DNA of 64,000 nt from Variovorax sp. WS11 (GCF_010499245.1 NZ_JAAGOW010000004.1:868001-932000), one strand, 5' to 3'; shown: positions 16,034 to 25,053, counted from the stretch's first letter. Made by a program: numbers and translations. Notes: a model not told the origin generated them from the sequence alone.

Positions 16034-17854
16034 ATGAACCAAGCAACACACGCAGACGCAACGACCCCGCAACCTTTGGCCCTGGACGCAGCCGCATTGA
16101 GGCAGAAGTACGCGCAGGAGCGCGAGGTACGCCTGAAGCCCACGCGCAACGAGCAGTACATCGGCACCGATGCCGGCTTCGACAATCTGGTGGACGACCC
16201 GTACATCGACCAACCCATCGTGCGCGATGCCGTGGACGAAACGATCGAGGTGCTTGTGGTGGGCGGGGGATTCGGCGGCCTGGTCTGTGCCGCGAACCTG
16301 ACGAAGGCCGGCATCGGCGACTTCCGGATCCTGGACAAGGCCGGGGACTTCGGCGGCACCTGGTACTGGAACCGCTACCCCGGCGCGCAGTGCGACATCG
16401 AGTCGTACATCTACATGCCGCTGCTCGAGGAAACCGGCTATGTGCCGACGGAGAAGTACGCCCACGCCCCTGAGATCTTCGCGCACGCGCAACGCATCGC
16501 CAGGCACTTCGGGCTGTATGAGAAATCGCTGCTGCAGACCCAGGTCTTAGAGATGACTTGGGATGAACAAGCGCGCCGCTGGATCGTGTCGACCGACCGC
16601 GGCGACGTGCTGCGGGCGCGGTACGTGTTCACCGCCAGCGGGCCGCTCAATCGCCCGAAGCTGCCGGGCATTGCGGGCATCGACCGCTTCAAGGGCGCCC
16701 TTTTCCACACCAGCCGCTGGGACTATGCCTACACCGGTGGCAACGCCAGCGGCGGCATGACGGGCCTGGCCGACAAACGGGTCGCGGTGATCGGCACCGG
16801 CGCCACGGCCGTACAGTGCGTGCCCTACCTCGCGCAGCATGCCAAGTATCTCTACGTGATCCAGCGCACACCGGCGAACGTGGGCGAGCGCGGCAATGCC
16901 CCCACCGATCCCGCGTGGGCGCAGTCGCTGCAAGCGGGGTGGCAGCGCGAGCGCATGCGCAATTTCAATGGCTGGATCGAAGGCGTCAAGTCCGACAGTG
17001 ACCTGGTGAACGACGGTTGGACGCAGCTCTTCTACGGCGTGCGTGCGGGTTGGATCCCGACGGATGGCAGCCCGTTGACGCCCGAGATCGCCATGCCCCT
17101 GGCGGAGCAGGCAGACTTCCGCATCGGCTCGCAGTGGCGTGAGCGCGTCGCGCAAACCGTGCAGCGAGCTGACGTGGCGGAAGGGCTGATGGCCTGGTAC
17201 GGCGCGCTGTGCAAGCGGCCGGCCTTCAACGACAACTACCTGCCGGCCTTCAACCGTGACAACGTCTCGCTGATCGATACCCAGGGCTCGGGCCTCGATG
17301 AAATCGGTGAGTATGGCTTCACGCATGCAGGCACGCACTACCCTGTGAATTGCATCGTGTTCGCGACCGGCTTCGAGGTCGGCACGGACTACAGCCGGCG
17401 CGCGGGCTTCACGGTTCGGGGGGTGGGCGAAAAGACGCTGGCGCAGCACTTCGAAAACGGCATGCGGACCTTGCACGGTTTCTACGCGCACGGCTTTCCC
17501 AATCTGTTTTTCCTCGGGGTTGGGCAGAACGGCGTCAAGCCCAACTTCACCGACATGCTGACCGAGCAGGTCGAGCACCTGGTCGATCTGATCGCCACCA
17601 CGCGCCGTTCGGGCGGCACGCGCATCGAAGCCGAGGCCAGCGCTGAGGCGGCCTGGTTGCAGACGCTGGTCGACAAGTCGCAGATGGCCCGCGCCTACCT
17701 GACCAGTTGCACCCCCAGCTACTTCAACGACGAGGGGGGCGATCTGAACAAGAGCTGGATCGCCAACAACTACGGCGGCGGCACCCTGGAGTTCGCCCAA
17801 TTGCTGCAGGACTGGCGCGAGCGTGACGACCACCAGGGCCTGAGCGTCGACTAG
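16034..17854 (+). CDS. Type I Baeyer-Villiger monooxygenase (FAD, NADPH)
   Basis: A 606-residue flavoprotein that inserts oxygen next to a ketone, giving an ester or lactone. The FAD Rossmann motif GGGFGG is at about residue 77, followed by FGGTWYWNRYPGAQCDIES, typical of these enzymes. The type I fingerprint FxGxxxHxxxW is exact: FKGALFHTSRW at residues 219-229. The NADPH Rossmann motif GTGATA follows at about 255. A 60-residue N-terminal extension before the FAD domain matches the longer phenylacetone/cyclododecanone monooxygenase types. It lies between alcohol and aldehyde dehydrogenase genes, fitting an alcohol to ketone to lactone route; no lactonase is adjacent. Confidence 0.93.
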   Translation: MNQATHADATTPQPLALDAAALRQKYAQEREVRLKPTRNEQYIGTDAGFDNLVDDPYIDQPIVRDAVDETIEVLVVGGGFGGLVCAANLTKAGIGDFRILDKAGDFGGTWYWNRYPGAQCDIESYIYMPLLEETGYVPTEKYAHAPEIFAHAQRIARHFGLYEKSLLQTQVLEMTWDEQARRWIVSTDRGDVLRARYVFTASGPLNRPKLPGIAGIDRFKGALFHTSRWDYAYTGGNASGGMTGLADKRVAVIGTGATAVQCVPYLAQHAKYLYVIQRTPANVGERGNAPTDPAWAQSLQAGWQRERMRNFNGWIEGVKSDSDLVNDGWTQLFYGVRAGWIPTDGSPLTPEIAMPLAEQADFRIGSQWRERVAQTVQRADVAEGLMAWYGALCKRPAFNDNYLPAFNRDNVSLIDTQGSGLDEIGEYGFTHAGTHYPVNCIVFATGFEVGTDYSRRAGFTVRGVGEKTLAQHFENGMRTLHGFYAHGFPNLFFLGVGQNGVKPNFTDMLTEQVEHLVDLIATTRRSGGTRIEAEASAEAAWLQTLVDKSQMARAYLTSCTPSYFNDEGGDLNKSWIANNYGGGTLEFAQLLQDWRERDDHQGLSVD

Positions 17855-17985
17855 GCGCAGCCCCTTCGAACGAAGCATGCGCGTTCGGGCCGGCCCCCGC
17901 TTGCACCCTGAAACCTGACACAGCGACGCCGCGCGCCGAATCTGCTTCGGCCTTCTTTTTCATCCTTGACCCCTTGGAGCCATGA

Positions 17986-19386
17986 ATGCCCTATCAAACC
18001 GTCAACCCAGCCACCGGCCTGAGTGTTGAGACCCATCCGTACGTCTCGGATCGCGCGCTCGACGCGGCCATCGGACAGGCCCATGCAGCGTTCGCGCTGT
18101 GGCGCCAGCGCCCTGTGGGCGAGCGCGCCGCGGTCGTTTCCAGGGCCGCGGCCCTCCTGCGTGAGAAGGCCGAGGAATACGCCCAATACCTGACGCTGGA
18201 AGTCGGAAAGCTCATCGGTGAAGCTCGCGCCGAGGTCGGGCTCTCCGCGGACATCCTCGACTACTACGCCAGGAATGCCGAGACCTATCTGGCCGCCAAG
18301 CCGCTTCCCGAGTCGCCAGGCGCCGAGCTGCACATCGAGCCCGTTGGGGTACTGGTGGGCATCGTGCCTTGGAACTTTCCGTACTACCAGATCGCGCGCG
18401 TCGCGGGGCCGCAGTTGATGGTCGGCAACACCCTCTTGCTCAAGCATGCCGAGAACGTGCCGCGGTCCGCGCTGGCGTTCGCGCGGCTGTTCGAGGAGGC
18501 CGGCGCACCGGCGGGCGTGTACACCAACCTCTTCGCCAGCGTGGAACAGATCGGCCGGGTCATCGGGGATGCACGCGTGCGCGGCGTCACCGTGACCGGC
18601 AGCGAGCGCGCGGGCGCTTCCGTGGCCGAGAAGGCGGGGCACAGCCTGAAGAAGGCGGTGATGGAGCTCGGTGGCAGCGACCCGATGATCGTGCTGGAAG
18701 ACGCGCCGCTGGAGTCCGCGCTCGATGCGGCCCTGTTCGGCCGGATGTTCAATGCGGGGCAGACCTGCGTGGCCAGCAAGCGGCTGATCGTCGTCGGCAA
18801 GGCGCGTGCGGGCCAGTTCCTGCAGGGCTTCGTGCAGCGCGTGAAGACGCTGCAGGTGGGTGATCCGCTGGACGCCCAGACCACGCTCGGCCCAGTCTCC
18901 TCCGAAAGGGCCTTGAGCCTTCTGCTGGACCAGATCCAGCGTGCGCGCAAGGCGGGTGCGGAGCTGGTCGCGGGTGGCAAGCGGGTCGACCGCCCCGGCT
19001 TCTACCTGGAGCCCACGATCCTGAGCAACATCACGCCGGACAACCCAATCTACACGGAGGAGTTGTTCGGCCCGGTGGCCTCGTTCTACGTGGTGGACGA
19101 CGAAGCGCAGGCCGTGCAGCTGGCGAACGCGACGCCCTTTGGGCTTGGCGCATCGGTGTTCACGGCCGACTTGGCGCGGGGCCGCAAGGTGGCGGCGGTC
19201 ATCGAAAGCGGCATGGTCTTCATCAACCAGCCTGCCTGGACTGCGCCCGAACTGCCTTTCGGCGGCGTTAAGAACTCTGGCTTCGGCCGCGAACTGTCCA
19301 TGCTCGGCTTCGGTGAATTCGTCAACCAGAAGCTGATCAACGTAGCACCGGCTGGCTCCCCTCCCTGGGGACCTGTGAAAGCGTAG
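17986..19386 (+). CDS. NAD(P)-dependent aldehyde dehydrogenase
   Basis: A 466-residue ALDH of the succinate-semialdehyde/short-chain group. Cofactor segment GVLVGIVPWNFPYYQIAR, catalytic Glu in MELGGSDPMIV (about residue 228) and catalytic Cys in FNAGQTCVASKRLIV (about 262); ELFGPVASFYVV and PFGGVKNSGFGREL close the domain. ATG 17986 has TTGGAG upstream. Third gene of the operon, likely oxidising an omega-aldehyde formed after ring opening (inference). A broken acyl-CoA ligase follows 9 nt after the stop. Confidence 0.92.
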   Translation: MPYQTVNPATGLSVETHPYVSDRALDAAIGQAHAAFALWRQRPVGERAAVVSRAAALLREKAEEYAQYLTLEVGKLIGEARAEVGLSADILDYYARNAETYLAAKPLPESPGAELHIEPVGVLVGIVPWNFPYYQIARVAGPQLMVGNTLLLKHAENVPRSALAFARLFEEAGAPAGVYTNLFASVEQIGRVIGDARVRGVTVTGSERAGASVAEKAGHSLKKAVMELGGSDPMIVLEDAPLESALDAALFGRMFNAGQTCVASKRLIVVGKARAGQFLQGFVQRVKTLQVGDPLDAQTTLGPVSSERALSLLLDQIQRARKAGAELVAGGKRVDRPGFYLEPTILSNITPDNPIYTEELFGPVASFYVVDDEAQAVQLANATPFGLGASVFTADLARGRKVAAVIESGMVFINQPAWTAPELPFGGVKNSGFGRELSMLGFGEFVNQKLINVAPAGSPPWGPVKA

Positions 19387-19395
19387 GTGCGAAAC

Positions 19396-19624
19396 ATGAC
19401 CCTACTTCCTTCCCCCTCAAACACCGATGCCGTGTCGGGTGCGTATGGCGCGGACGTGCTGTCGATCCAGCATCTTCTGGCGGCGGGCCCGGCGCGCAGC
19501 CCGTCCCGGGAGATCGTCTACGGCGAAACCGTGCGGATGGACTATTCCGTCCTGGCCCTTCGCATCGGCCGCTTGGCCGCTTGGCCGCTTGGCCGCTGGG
19601 CTGCAGGCGCTGGGAGCGCGGCGC
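19396..19624 (+). pseudogene. Acyl-CoA ligase N-terminal remnant with 8-bp repeat expansion
   Basis: ATG 19396 opens a frame with the typical start of an AMP-forming fatty acyl-CoA ligase (SIQHLLAAGPARSPSREIVY, then DYSVLALRIGRLA). At 19571-19594 the unit GCTTGGCC occurs three times; with a single unit the reading is exactly RLAAGLQALGARRVA, as the family requires. The two extra units shift the frame. Homology is then lost after about 19624, so most of the gene (over 450 codons) is also missing. It would have followed the aldehyde dehydrogenase in the operon. Confidence 0.75.
19571..19594. repeat. Three tandem copies of an 8-bp unit
   Basis: GCTTGGCC repeated three times without interruption inside the acyl-CoA ligase remnant. 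Removing two copies restores the ancestral reading frame, so this is an expansion and not an original feature. Confidence 0.95.
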
Positions 19625-19745
19625 GTGGCGCCTGCTCGAAAGGCTACGTCCTTCGCGGTACGCACATTACTTGATCTCGCTCAATTACTAACACAGTAAG
19701 ATCAGACAGCCTGGGTTGAAGTTCAAAGGGGGCAAGCTGTACTCC

Positions 19746-20261
19746 CTACTTCGCGAGCACGGATGATGCATGGAAGTCGTACAGCTTGCGACCTTCCATC
19801 TTCCTGAGACGCTCTTCCACCTTGGTTAGAAAGGCACAGCCCGCCGAGTATTCTGCGTCGGACATCTCTTTAGCGAGCTCTTCCTGAACGATACGGCTCA
19901 ATTGGTCGCAGTCTTTTGCAACAACTTCGCCCGTTGGCGTAAGAGACACGATAACCGCCCGGTTGTCCTGGCGAGAACGTCGACGCGTGATCAGGCGCCT
20001 CTTGTGAAGGGCTGCCAATTGGGTGGAAATCGTGGATTGTGGCAACACCATGAGGTCGACAAGCTCGCCCGTTCGCAGTCGGCCATGCTGAAGCAGCAGC
20101 ACGAGCATTCGCGCGGAGTAGTGATTGAGGTCTTGCTGCTGAAAATGAAAGTTGCCGATCTGAGCAATCCGAGCGCTCGCTCTGTGTATCAGATAGGAGA
20201 AGCGATCCTCAAGCCGAATGATTTCTAGGCTCATGACGGTGTGCCGGTAAAGTTGCATCAT
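19746..20261 (-). CDS. MarR-family regulator at the end of the P450/Rieske block
   Basis: A 171-residue winged-helix protein: LRTGELVDLMVLPQSTIST carries the recognition helix (about residues 61-79), followed by LAALHKRRLITRRRSRQDNR forming the wing, and VSLTPTGEVVAKDCD. Start ATG 20261; ATG 20234 is a possible shorter start. It lies 11 nt after the SDR stop and is the last gene of the minus-strand block, so it may regulate that block, perhaps at the palindrome 38304-38335 (inference). Not closely similar to the other two MarR proteins. Confidence 0.87.
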   Translation of the reverse strand: MMQLYRHTVMSLEIIRLEDRFSYLIHRASARIAQIGNFHFQQQDLNHYSARMLVLLLQHGRLRTGELVDLMVLPQSTISTQLAALHKRRLITRRRSRQDNRAVIVSLTPTGEVVAKDCDQLSRIVQEELAKEMSDAEYSAGCAFLTKVEERLRKMEGRKLYDFHASSVLAK

Positions 20262-20272
20262 GGTAGCCCAAG

Positions 20273-21103
20273 CTAGAGACCGCGATATTCACCGCCGTCG
20301 AGAAGGATGTTCTGGCCCGTCATGTAGGCGGCCTGCTCGCTGGCCAGGAAAGCGCAGAACGTGCCGAACTCGGCGGGCCTGCCGAACCGTTTCATCGGAT
20401 TGCCTGCGATGAACTCCCGGCCAGCGGTTTCGATGTCAATCCCCTTGCCGGCCGCCACTTTGGCGATGTAGGCATTCAGGCGGTCGGTTGCGAAGCGGCC
20501 GGGCAACAGATTGTTGATCGTCACTCCTTCATCGGCGACGTCGCGCGCCAAGCCTGCCACGAAGCCGGTCAGGCCGCTTCGCGCACCATTGGACAGGCCC
20601 AACAGGGGCAGGGGCGCCTTGACTGCAGACGACGTGATGTTGATGACGCGCCCCCACCGCCGCGCGCGCATTGGACCGAGGTAGGCTTTGATCAACATGA
20701 TCGGGGCGACCATGTTGGCGGCCACCGCCGCGTGCCAATCACGTTCATCCCAGGTCGAGAAGTCGCCGGTTGGCGGACCTGCACAGTTGTTGACCAGAAT
20801 GTCCACCGACGGGAGGCGACTCAGCAGGGCCGCCCGCCCTTGTTCCGTTGTCACGTCGGCGATGACATATCCGGGCTGGCGCTTCGTGACGCAGGCGACC
20901 CGATCGACCGCCTCCAAAAGACGCTTTTCGTTGCGCCCGTTCAGGAAAACTGTGCAGCCGGCCTGCAGCAAGGACTCGGCACATGCTCGCCCGAGCCCGG
21001 AACTGGACCCACACACCAGTGCCACCCGCTCGCTCAATCCCAGTTCGATTCCCGCAGGCAAACCCTGGTTTCCTGGCCGTCGCCGCGCGGCTTCAGGTTT
21101 CAT
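20273..21103 (-). CDS. SDR-family protein with atypical active site
   Basis: A 276-residue short-chain dehydrogenase/reductase fold. The nucleotide motif reads CGSSSGLGRA and the NNAG motif NNCAGPP. The Ser of the tetrad is present (VINITSSAVKAP), but where YxxxK is expected the sequence is SNGAR, so the catalytic Tyr and Lys are replaced. This matches the BKR-like SDR subgroup known to deviate from the tetrad. ATG 21103 overlaps the end of the Dabb gene by about 11 nt. Activity is uncertain. Confidence 0.85.
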   Translation of the reverse strand: MKPEAARRRPGNQGLPAGIELGLSERVALVCGSSSGLGRACAESLLQAGCTVFLNGRNEKRLLEAVDRVACVTKRQPGYVIADVTTEQGRAALLSRLPSVDILVNNCAGPPTGDFSTWDERDWHAAVAANMVAPIMLIKAYLGPMRARRWGRVINITSSAVKAPLPLLGLSNGARSGLTGFVAGLARDVADEGVTINNLLPGRFATDRLNAYIAKVAAGKGIDIETAGREFIAGNPMKRFGRPAEFGTFCAFLASEQAAYMTGQNILLDGGEYRGL

Positions 21104-21386
21104 AGTCCACCGCTTGCCGCTCGCACTGTGCGTCGAGGACGAACTCCGCAAGCGCCTGGTGATCCGGATGCACCCGATACGCGGCAAGTGCGGCGCGGTC
21201 CACGAATTCGGAGTAAAGCACCAGGTCGCTACTGTTGGCACCTTGGGAGAAGTCGGGCCCGGTATCCAGCGCTGTGGCGCCGCGAACGCGAGCGTCGACT
21301 CTTTCCTTGATGATGCGGACATTCGTCGCCTTTTCGTTGCCGTGGGCGCGGTCCTTGAGGTGCCAGAACACGATGTGCTTAATCAT
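21093..21386 (-). CDS. Dabb (stress-responsive A/B barrel) domain protein
   Basis: A 97-residue single-domain ferredoxin-like dimeric barrel: MIKHIVFWHLKD at the start and AAYRVHPDHQALAEFV near the end are the Dabb signatures. ATG 21386 overlaps the Rieske stop in an ATGA junction (21383-21386), and its end overlaps the SDR start. Dabb proteins can be isomerases or cyclases in catabolic and biosynthetic clusters; the role here is unknown. Confidence 0.85.
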   Translation of the reverse strand: MIKHIVFWHLKDRAHGNEKATNVRIIKERVDARVRGATALDTGPDFSQGANSSDLVLYSEFVDRAALAAYRVHPDHQALAEFVLDAQCERQAVDYET

Positions 21387-22534
21387 CGCTGCTCGGTGTT
21401 GAATTGCGCCAGTGTCGCGTGGAAGTGCTGAATGGCAGGTTCGTTGCGGCCGATGGTGAACGAGGTCACCATGCCGGAGTCGAGCGACTGCTGCACGCCC
21501 GCGCCAACGACATAGTCCTCGTCTCGAACCGCGCGCAAGGCGGTCTCGCTGAACTCCTCCGTGAGCTTCCTTTCCTCGTCGCTGGTCGGAGCGTGGGCGC
21601 ACAGGATGGTCTGGCGTGTCACGGAACTGCTCGGCGTAGCACCGGGGAACATCTGGCTGACTAAGCAGTGACCACCAATCACACCAGAAATTGCGAGGTT
21701 GGGAAACACGAGGTGAATCCGACGGATATGCGCTTCCGCGTCCCACTCAGCTTCCGGCGTAACCTTGAGCGCCTCTAGAGTTCGCCGCGCGAACACAATG
21801 CGTTGATGCGGCCCGAAGGTGTCGTGCAGGGTCAGGTTGCCGATCGTGTAGCGACCGACGGTCAGCGGATGGACTGTGGTGTGGTGATAGGACTCCAGGT
21901 ACCCATCCCAAGCGACCTTCCATCCGGGACCATCGAGTTCCCGTTGGGAATGCAAGTGCCACGAGCCCAGTTTCATTTCTTCGAGCTTGGGACCGATGTC
22001 GCCGAGCCACCGGTCGATGTCAAACGGCTCGCCGGGAGTCAAGCACACCCAGATCACACCGTGGCGTTCAGCGCAGGGCAGTTCGGTCAACGAATGGGTG
22101 TCGGGCCCTACCTTCCCAAACGTCGCCTCGCCGTATCTGCCCTTGAGCGTCCCCTTGAGGTCGTATTGCCAAGCATGGTAGGGACAGACGAAGCGCTGCA
22201 GCTTGCCTTCCCCAGCCTTGCACAGCTGGGCTCCGCGGTGGCGGCAGACGTTCAGGAAGGCCCGGACTACACCATCTTCCGCGCGCACGAGCACAACGGG
22301 CACGTTCATGACGGTCATGGCCCTGTAGGTCTTCGGCGCGGGTAATTCAACGCCAAGGGCGAGTGCGACCGGAAGCTGGCGGAATATCCGATCTACTTCC
22401 CGCCGGTATCGCTCCGGATCCGTGTAGGTTTCTGCTGCCAGGCGCATCGTGTCAGGTGCCTGGTCTGTGGTCTGCGCGCAAAAATGGGCGACCGCCCTTC
22501 GCGCCAGGTCAATGGATTCGTCGGTCGTTAGCAT
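21383..22534 (-). CDS. Rieske non-heme iron oxygenase, alpha subunit type
   Basis: A 383-residue ring-hydroxylating oxygenase. The Rieske [2Fe-2S] ligands are Cys97-x-His99 and Cys117-x2-His120 (NVCRHRGAQLC, FVCPYHAW). Mononuclear iron His ligands are in DGYLESYHHTTVHPLT; the third ligand should be an Asp in the C-terminal half. ATG 22534 is chosen because GGAG lies 5 nt upstream; the codon before it is also ATG. No beta subunit or dedicated reductase is adjacent, so it resembles homomeric Rieske monooxygenases or demethylases. It may draw electrons from the ferredoxin at 25835 (inference). Confidence 0.92.
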   Translation of the reverse strand: MLTTDESIDLARRAVAHFCAQTTDQAPDTMRLAAETYTDPERYRREVDRIFRQLPVALALGVELPAPKTYRAMTVMNVPVVLVRAEDGVVRAFLNVCRHRGAQLCKAGEGKLQRFVCPYHAWQYDLKGTLKGRYGEATFGKVGPDTHSLTELPCAERHGVIWVCLTPGEPFDIDRWLGDIGPKLEEMKLGSWHLHSQRELDGPGWKVAWDGYLESYHHTTVHPLTVGRYTIGNLTLHDTFGPHQRIVFARRTLEALKVTPEAEWDAEAHIRRIHLVFPNLAISGVIGGHCLVSQMFPGATPSSSVTRQTILCAHAPTSDEERKLTEEFSETALRAVRDEDYVVGAGVQQSLDSGMVTSFTIGRNEPAIQHFHATLAQFNTEQR

Positions 22535-22582
22535 CATCTCTCCGTTCGTTTTTCGTCCGTCGGCGCCACCCACAGGCGGCGG

Positions 22583-23953
22583 TCATAGTTCAGCAATCTG
22601 CTCCTGCTCGACAGCGGCTGGGCTCCTGCCGGTCAGTGCGAACTCGCGCGTGAGCTGGCGGCCCATCGAGGGCAATCTCCAGCCGGGCAGCGGCTTGCGC
22701 TGCGGCGGCGGCGAGATATCCATGGCTCGGCCATCCACAAAAACGTGCCTGATCCGTCCAGGCTCACCCAGAAGTCCGATGTCTCGCGATGGATCGCCAT
22801 CCACGCAAATCAGGTCAGCTTTCATTCCGGGTGTGACCGCGCCTGTCTGCCCCTGCATCTTCAGGGCCAGCGCGCCAGCGCTGGTCGCACAGCGGATGGC
22901 CTCGAGCGCCGTCATGCCGTAGTAGCGCATGAACACCTCCATCTCGCGGTAGTGCCATTCGCCATAGGGAACCATGGAGAAGCCCGCTTCGCTGCCCGTG
23001 AGCAGCGGGACGCCAGCTTGGTGCAGGCGCCGCATCGTCTCGACCGAGTCGGCGATTTCCCTCTCGAACAGCTTTAACAACGCCGGGTCGGTCCCGAGTC
23101 GATCACCGTAATCCACGAGGTTGGCCTGAAAGGTGAAGGCAGGGCATACGGCAATCTTCCTTTCGATGACGAGCTCGAGCCCGCGCTCATCCATTCCTGT
23201 GGCATGGAAGATGAGGTCCATGCCGGCCTTTGCGGCGCGATAGGTAGAGACAGCACCTCGGCAATGGCCCATCACCGGCACACCCAGGTCATGGGCCACA
23301 CTGCAGATCAGATCGAGCTCTTCCTGCGTCCAGCTGCACTGCTCACCGAGCCGTGCTTGTCGCGGCACCACACCAGAGACGTGAACCTTGATCCAGTCGG
23401 CGCCCAACTTCACCTGACGGCGCACTTCGGCAATGATCTCGTCCCTTCCGCCGACCACCTTGTAGTATCCCGTGACGCCAGTGTCGTTGATCAGGCGTCC
23501 GGCAGTTCCTCCGACGCCGGTGATCAGCGCGTAGCAGCCGCACGCCATCCGCGGACCTTCTGTGACTCTGGCTTCGATCGCATCGCGCAGGTCTATCATG
23601 TTCTCGAACGTCGAGTCTGGATCGAGAACACCGGTCACTCCTGCCCTCAGCAACTTGCGCGCGTTGTGCGCAGCGACCAAAGCGGATAGCGCATTGCGTC
23701 GCTGGTAGAAGATTTCCGGGTTGGATGCAGCGTCGTCGAACGACAAGTGGCAGTGGGCGTCGATGAGGCCCGGCATCACGGTCATTCCCCCGACGTCGAG
23801 GCGTTTCGCGTTCTGCAGGTGGGCGGTGCGTTGGGCTGCTTCGGGGCCGACCGCCACGATCAGATCATCTTCGATCAATACGCTGGCCGGATACGGCGCG
23901 GAGCCCAGTCCGTCGATCACCGTGCCGTTCTCAAGGAGAAGTGCCTGGGTCAT
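22583..23953 (-). CDS. Metal-dependent amidohydrolase (imidazolonepropionase-like)
   Basis: A 456-residue amidohydrolase. Metal ligands are seen in PGLIDAHCHLSFDD (His-x-His, about residues 64-68), WIKVHVSGV, PVMGHCRG, LIFHATG and LLTGSEAGFS, where Glu replaces the Asp usual at this position. The composite beta domain at both ends (LLLENGTVIDGLG, ADLICVDGDPSRD) is typical. Its start overlaps the next upstream gene by ATGA. It hydrolyses a C-N or C-O bond; the substrate is unknown. In this cluster a lactone or ester is as plausible as an amide. Confidence 0.87.
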   Translation of the reverse strand: MTQALLLENGTVIDGLGSAPYPASVLIEDDLIVAVGPEAAQRTAHLQNAKRLDVGGMTVMPGLIDAHCHLSFDDAASNPEIFYQRRNALSALVAAHNARKLLRAGVTGVLDPDSTFENMIDLRDAIEARVTEGPRMACGCYALITGVGGTAGRLINDTGVTGYYKVVGGRDEIIAEVRRQVKLGADWIKVHVSGVVPRQARLGEQCSWTQEELDLICSVAHDLGVPVMGHCRGAVSTYRAAKAGMDLIFHATGMDERGLELVIERKIAVCPAFTFQANLVDYGDRLGTDPALLKLFEREIADSVETMRRLHQAGVPLLTGSEAGFSMVPYGEWHYREMEVFMRYYGMTALEAIRCATSAGALALKMQGQTGAVTPGMKADLICVDGDPSRDIGLLGEPGRIRHVFVDGRAMDISPPPQRKPLPGWRLPSMGRQLTREFALTGRSPAAVEQEQIAEL

Positions 23954-25002
23954 ACTGCGAGCTGCGTGATGGGGTTGTGACGGCTCGCCAGCAACTGTCG
24001 CGCGTTGCCCGCAAGGAAGTCAGGAACGTTGCCGTGGCGCGCTTCGACGTTTGACGGCTTGCCCGCGGTCGGCTCGTCCCATCCGGCGAAATTAGTGCCG
24101 TACACGAGGTGATCGCGTCCGACGACGGAGGACAACAGTTCGATGGCGGCGGGATGTTCCACATGCACGTCCAGCCACAGGCGCCTTGCCCGTTCCTCAA
24201 ATGCGCCGTCAGGTCGCAGCGCAGCCGGTGACCAGTGTCGCAACCGGGCAGCCCTTGCCATTCGCCCGATCAGCAGGGCAGTGGCACCTCCGCCATGACT
24301 GATGCAGATGTCGAGCTTCGGATGCCTGTCCAGCACGCCGCCAAAGATGAGGGTCGCGATCGCCAGCGTCTCCTGGGCAGCGAAACCCGCAATGATGTCC
24401 AGCTCGAACCGCTTCAGGGCGGGATCGCCGGCGGGACCATCGATGCCGGCCGGGCCGGGGTGAATGAAGAGAGGAACACCGAGCGCGGATGCCTTCTCGT
24501 ACAGCCGATCCATGCACGGTGCGTCCAGCGGATTCGGTGCATCGGTCCCGAACGCGGCTCCCAGGAGACCAAGTTCCTTCACGGCACGCTGCAGCTCTTC
24601 GGCAGCCGCGTCAGGCGACTGGATCGGGAGGGCCGCCAGCCCGCCAAGTCGTTCCGGGTGCGCCCGGACGACCTCGGCCAATGCGTCGTTGTGGACCTGA
24701 CAATACCGAGCCGCATCCTTCGCAGGTATGAAATGCAGGTACGTGAGCGGATTGGGAGACAGTACCTGGTAGTCGATACCGCGCTCAGCCATGCGCGCGA
24801 GTCGCAGCTCCGCTTCCATGAACGGGCTCCCCACGTAGCGAACCCCGTTGAGCCTGTAGCTTTCTCCAACCTGAAAGTAAGGCGATCCGTCCTCGTTCGT
24901 TCCGATGTATGGCCCGAATACGCCAGCCGCGCCAATGGTGCGGGCCAAAACGACGTGCGCATGAACGTCGATGACTCGCGCGGTCTTGATTGCGCAATTC
25001 AT
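23950..25002 (-). CDS. Amidohydrolase-2 family protein (ACMSD-like hydrolase/decarboxylase)
   Basis: A 350-residue TIM-barrel protein of the aminocarboxymuconate-semialdehyde decarboxylase superfamily: VIDVHAHVV (metal His-x-His, about residues 12-20), VPLFIHPGPAG, ICISHGGGA. The segment where the family usually has GTDYP or GSDYP reads YGTNFAGWDE, so the catalytic Asp seems replaced by Asn. ATG 25002 has AGGAG 6 nt upstream. Could decarboxylate or hydrolyse a ring-cleavage product. Confidence 0.85.
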   Translation of the reverse strand: MNCAIKTARVIDVHAHVVLARTIGAAGVFGPYIGTNEDGSPYFQVGESYRLNGVRYVGSPFMEAELRLARMAERGIDYQVLSPNPLTYLHFIPAKDAARYCQVHNDALAEVVRAHPERLGGLAALPIQSPDAAAEELQRAVKELGLLGAAFGTDAPNPLDAPCMDRLYEKASALGVPLFIHPGPAGIDGPAGDPALKRFELDIIAGFAAQETLAIATLIFGGVLDRHPKLDICISHGGGATALLIGRMARAARLRHWSPAALRPDGAFEERARRLWLDVHVEHPAAIELLSSVVGRDHLVYGTNFAGWDEPTAGKPSNVEARHGNVPDFLAGNARQLLASRHNPITQLAV

Positions 25003-25053
25003 GCTGTCTCCTAAAAAGGTGTTGCGTGTCAGCCGATGGTCCTGAACGCTCGA

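Noticed and set aside
19571..19594. Phase-variation switch for the acyl-CoA ligase
   Set aside because: The gene is also truncated shortly after the repeat, so switching the frame would not yield an enzyme.
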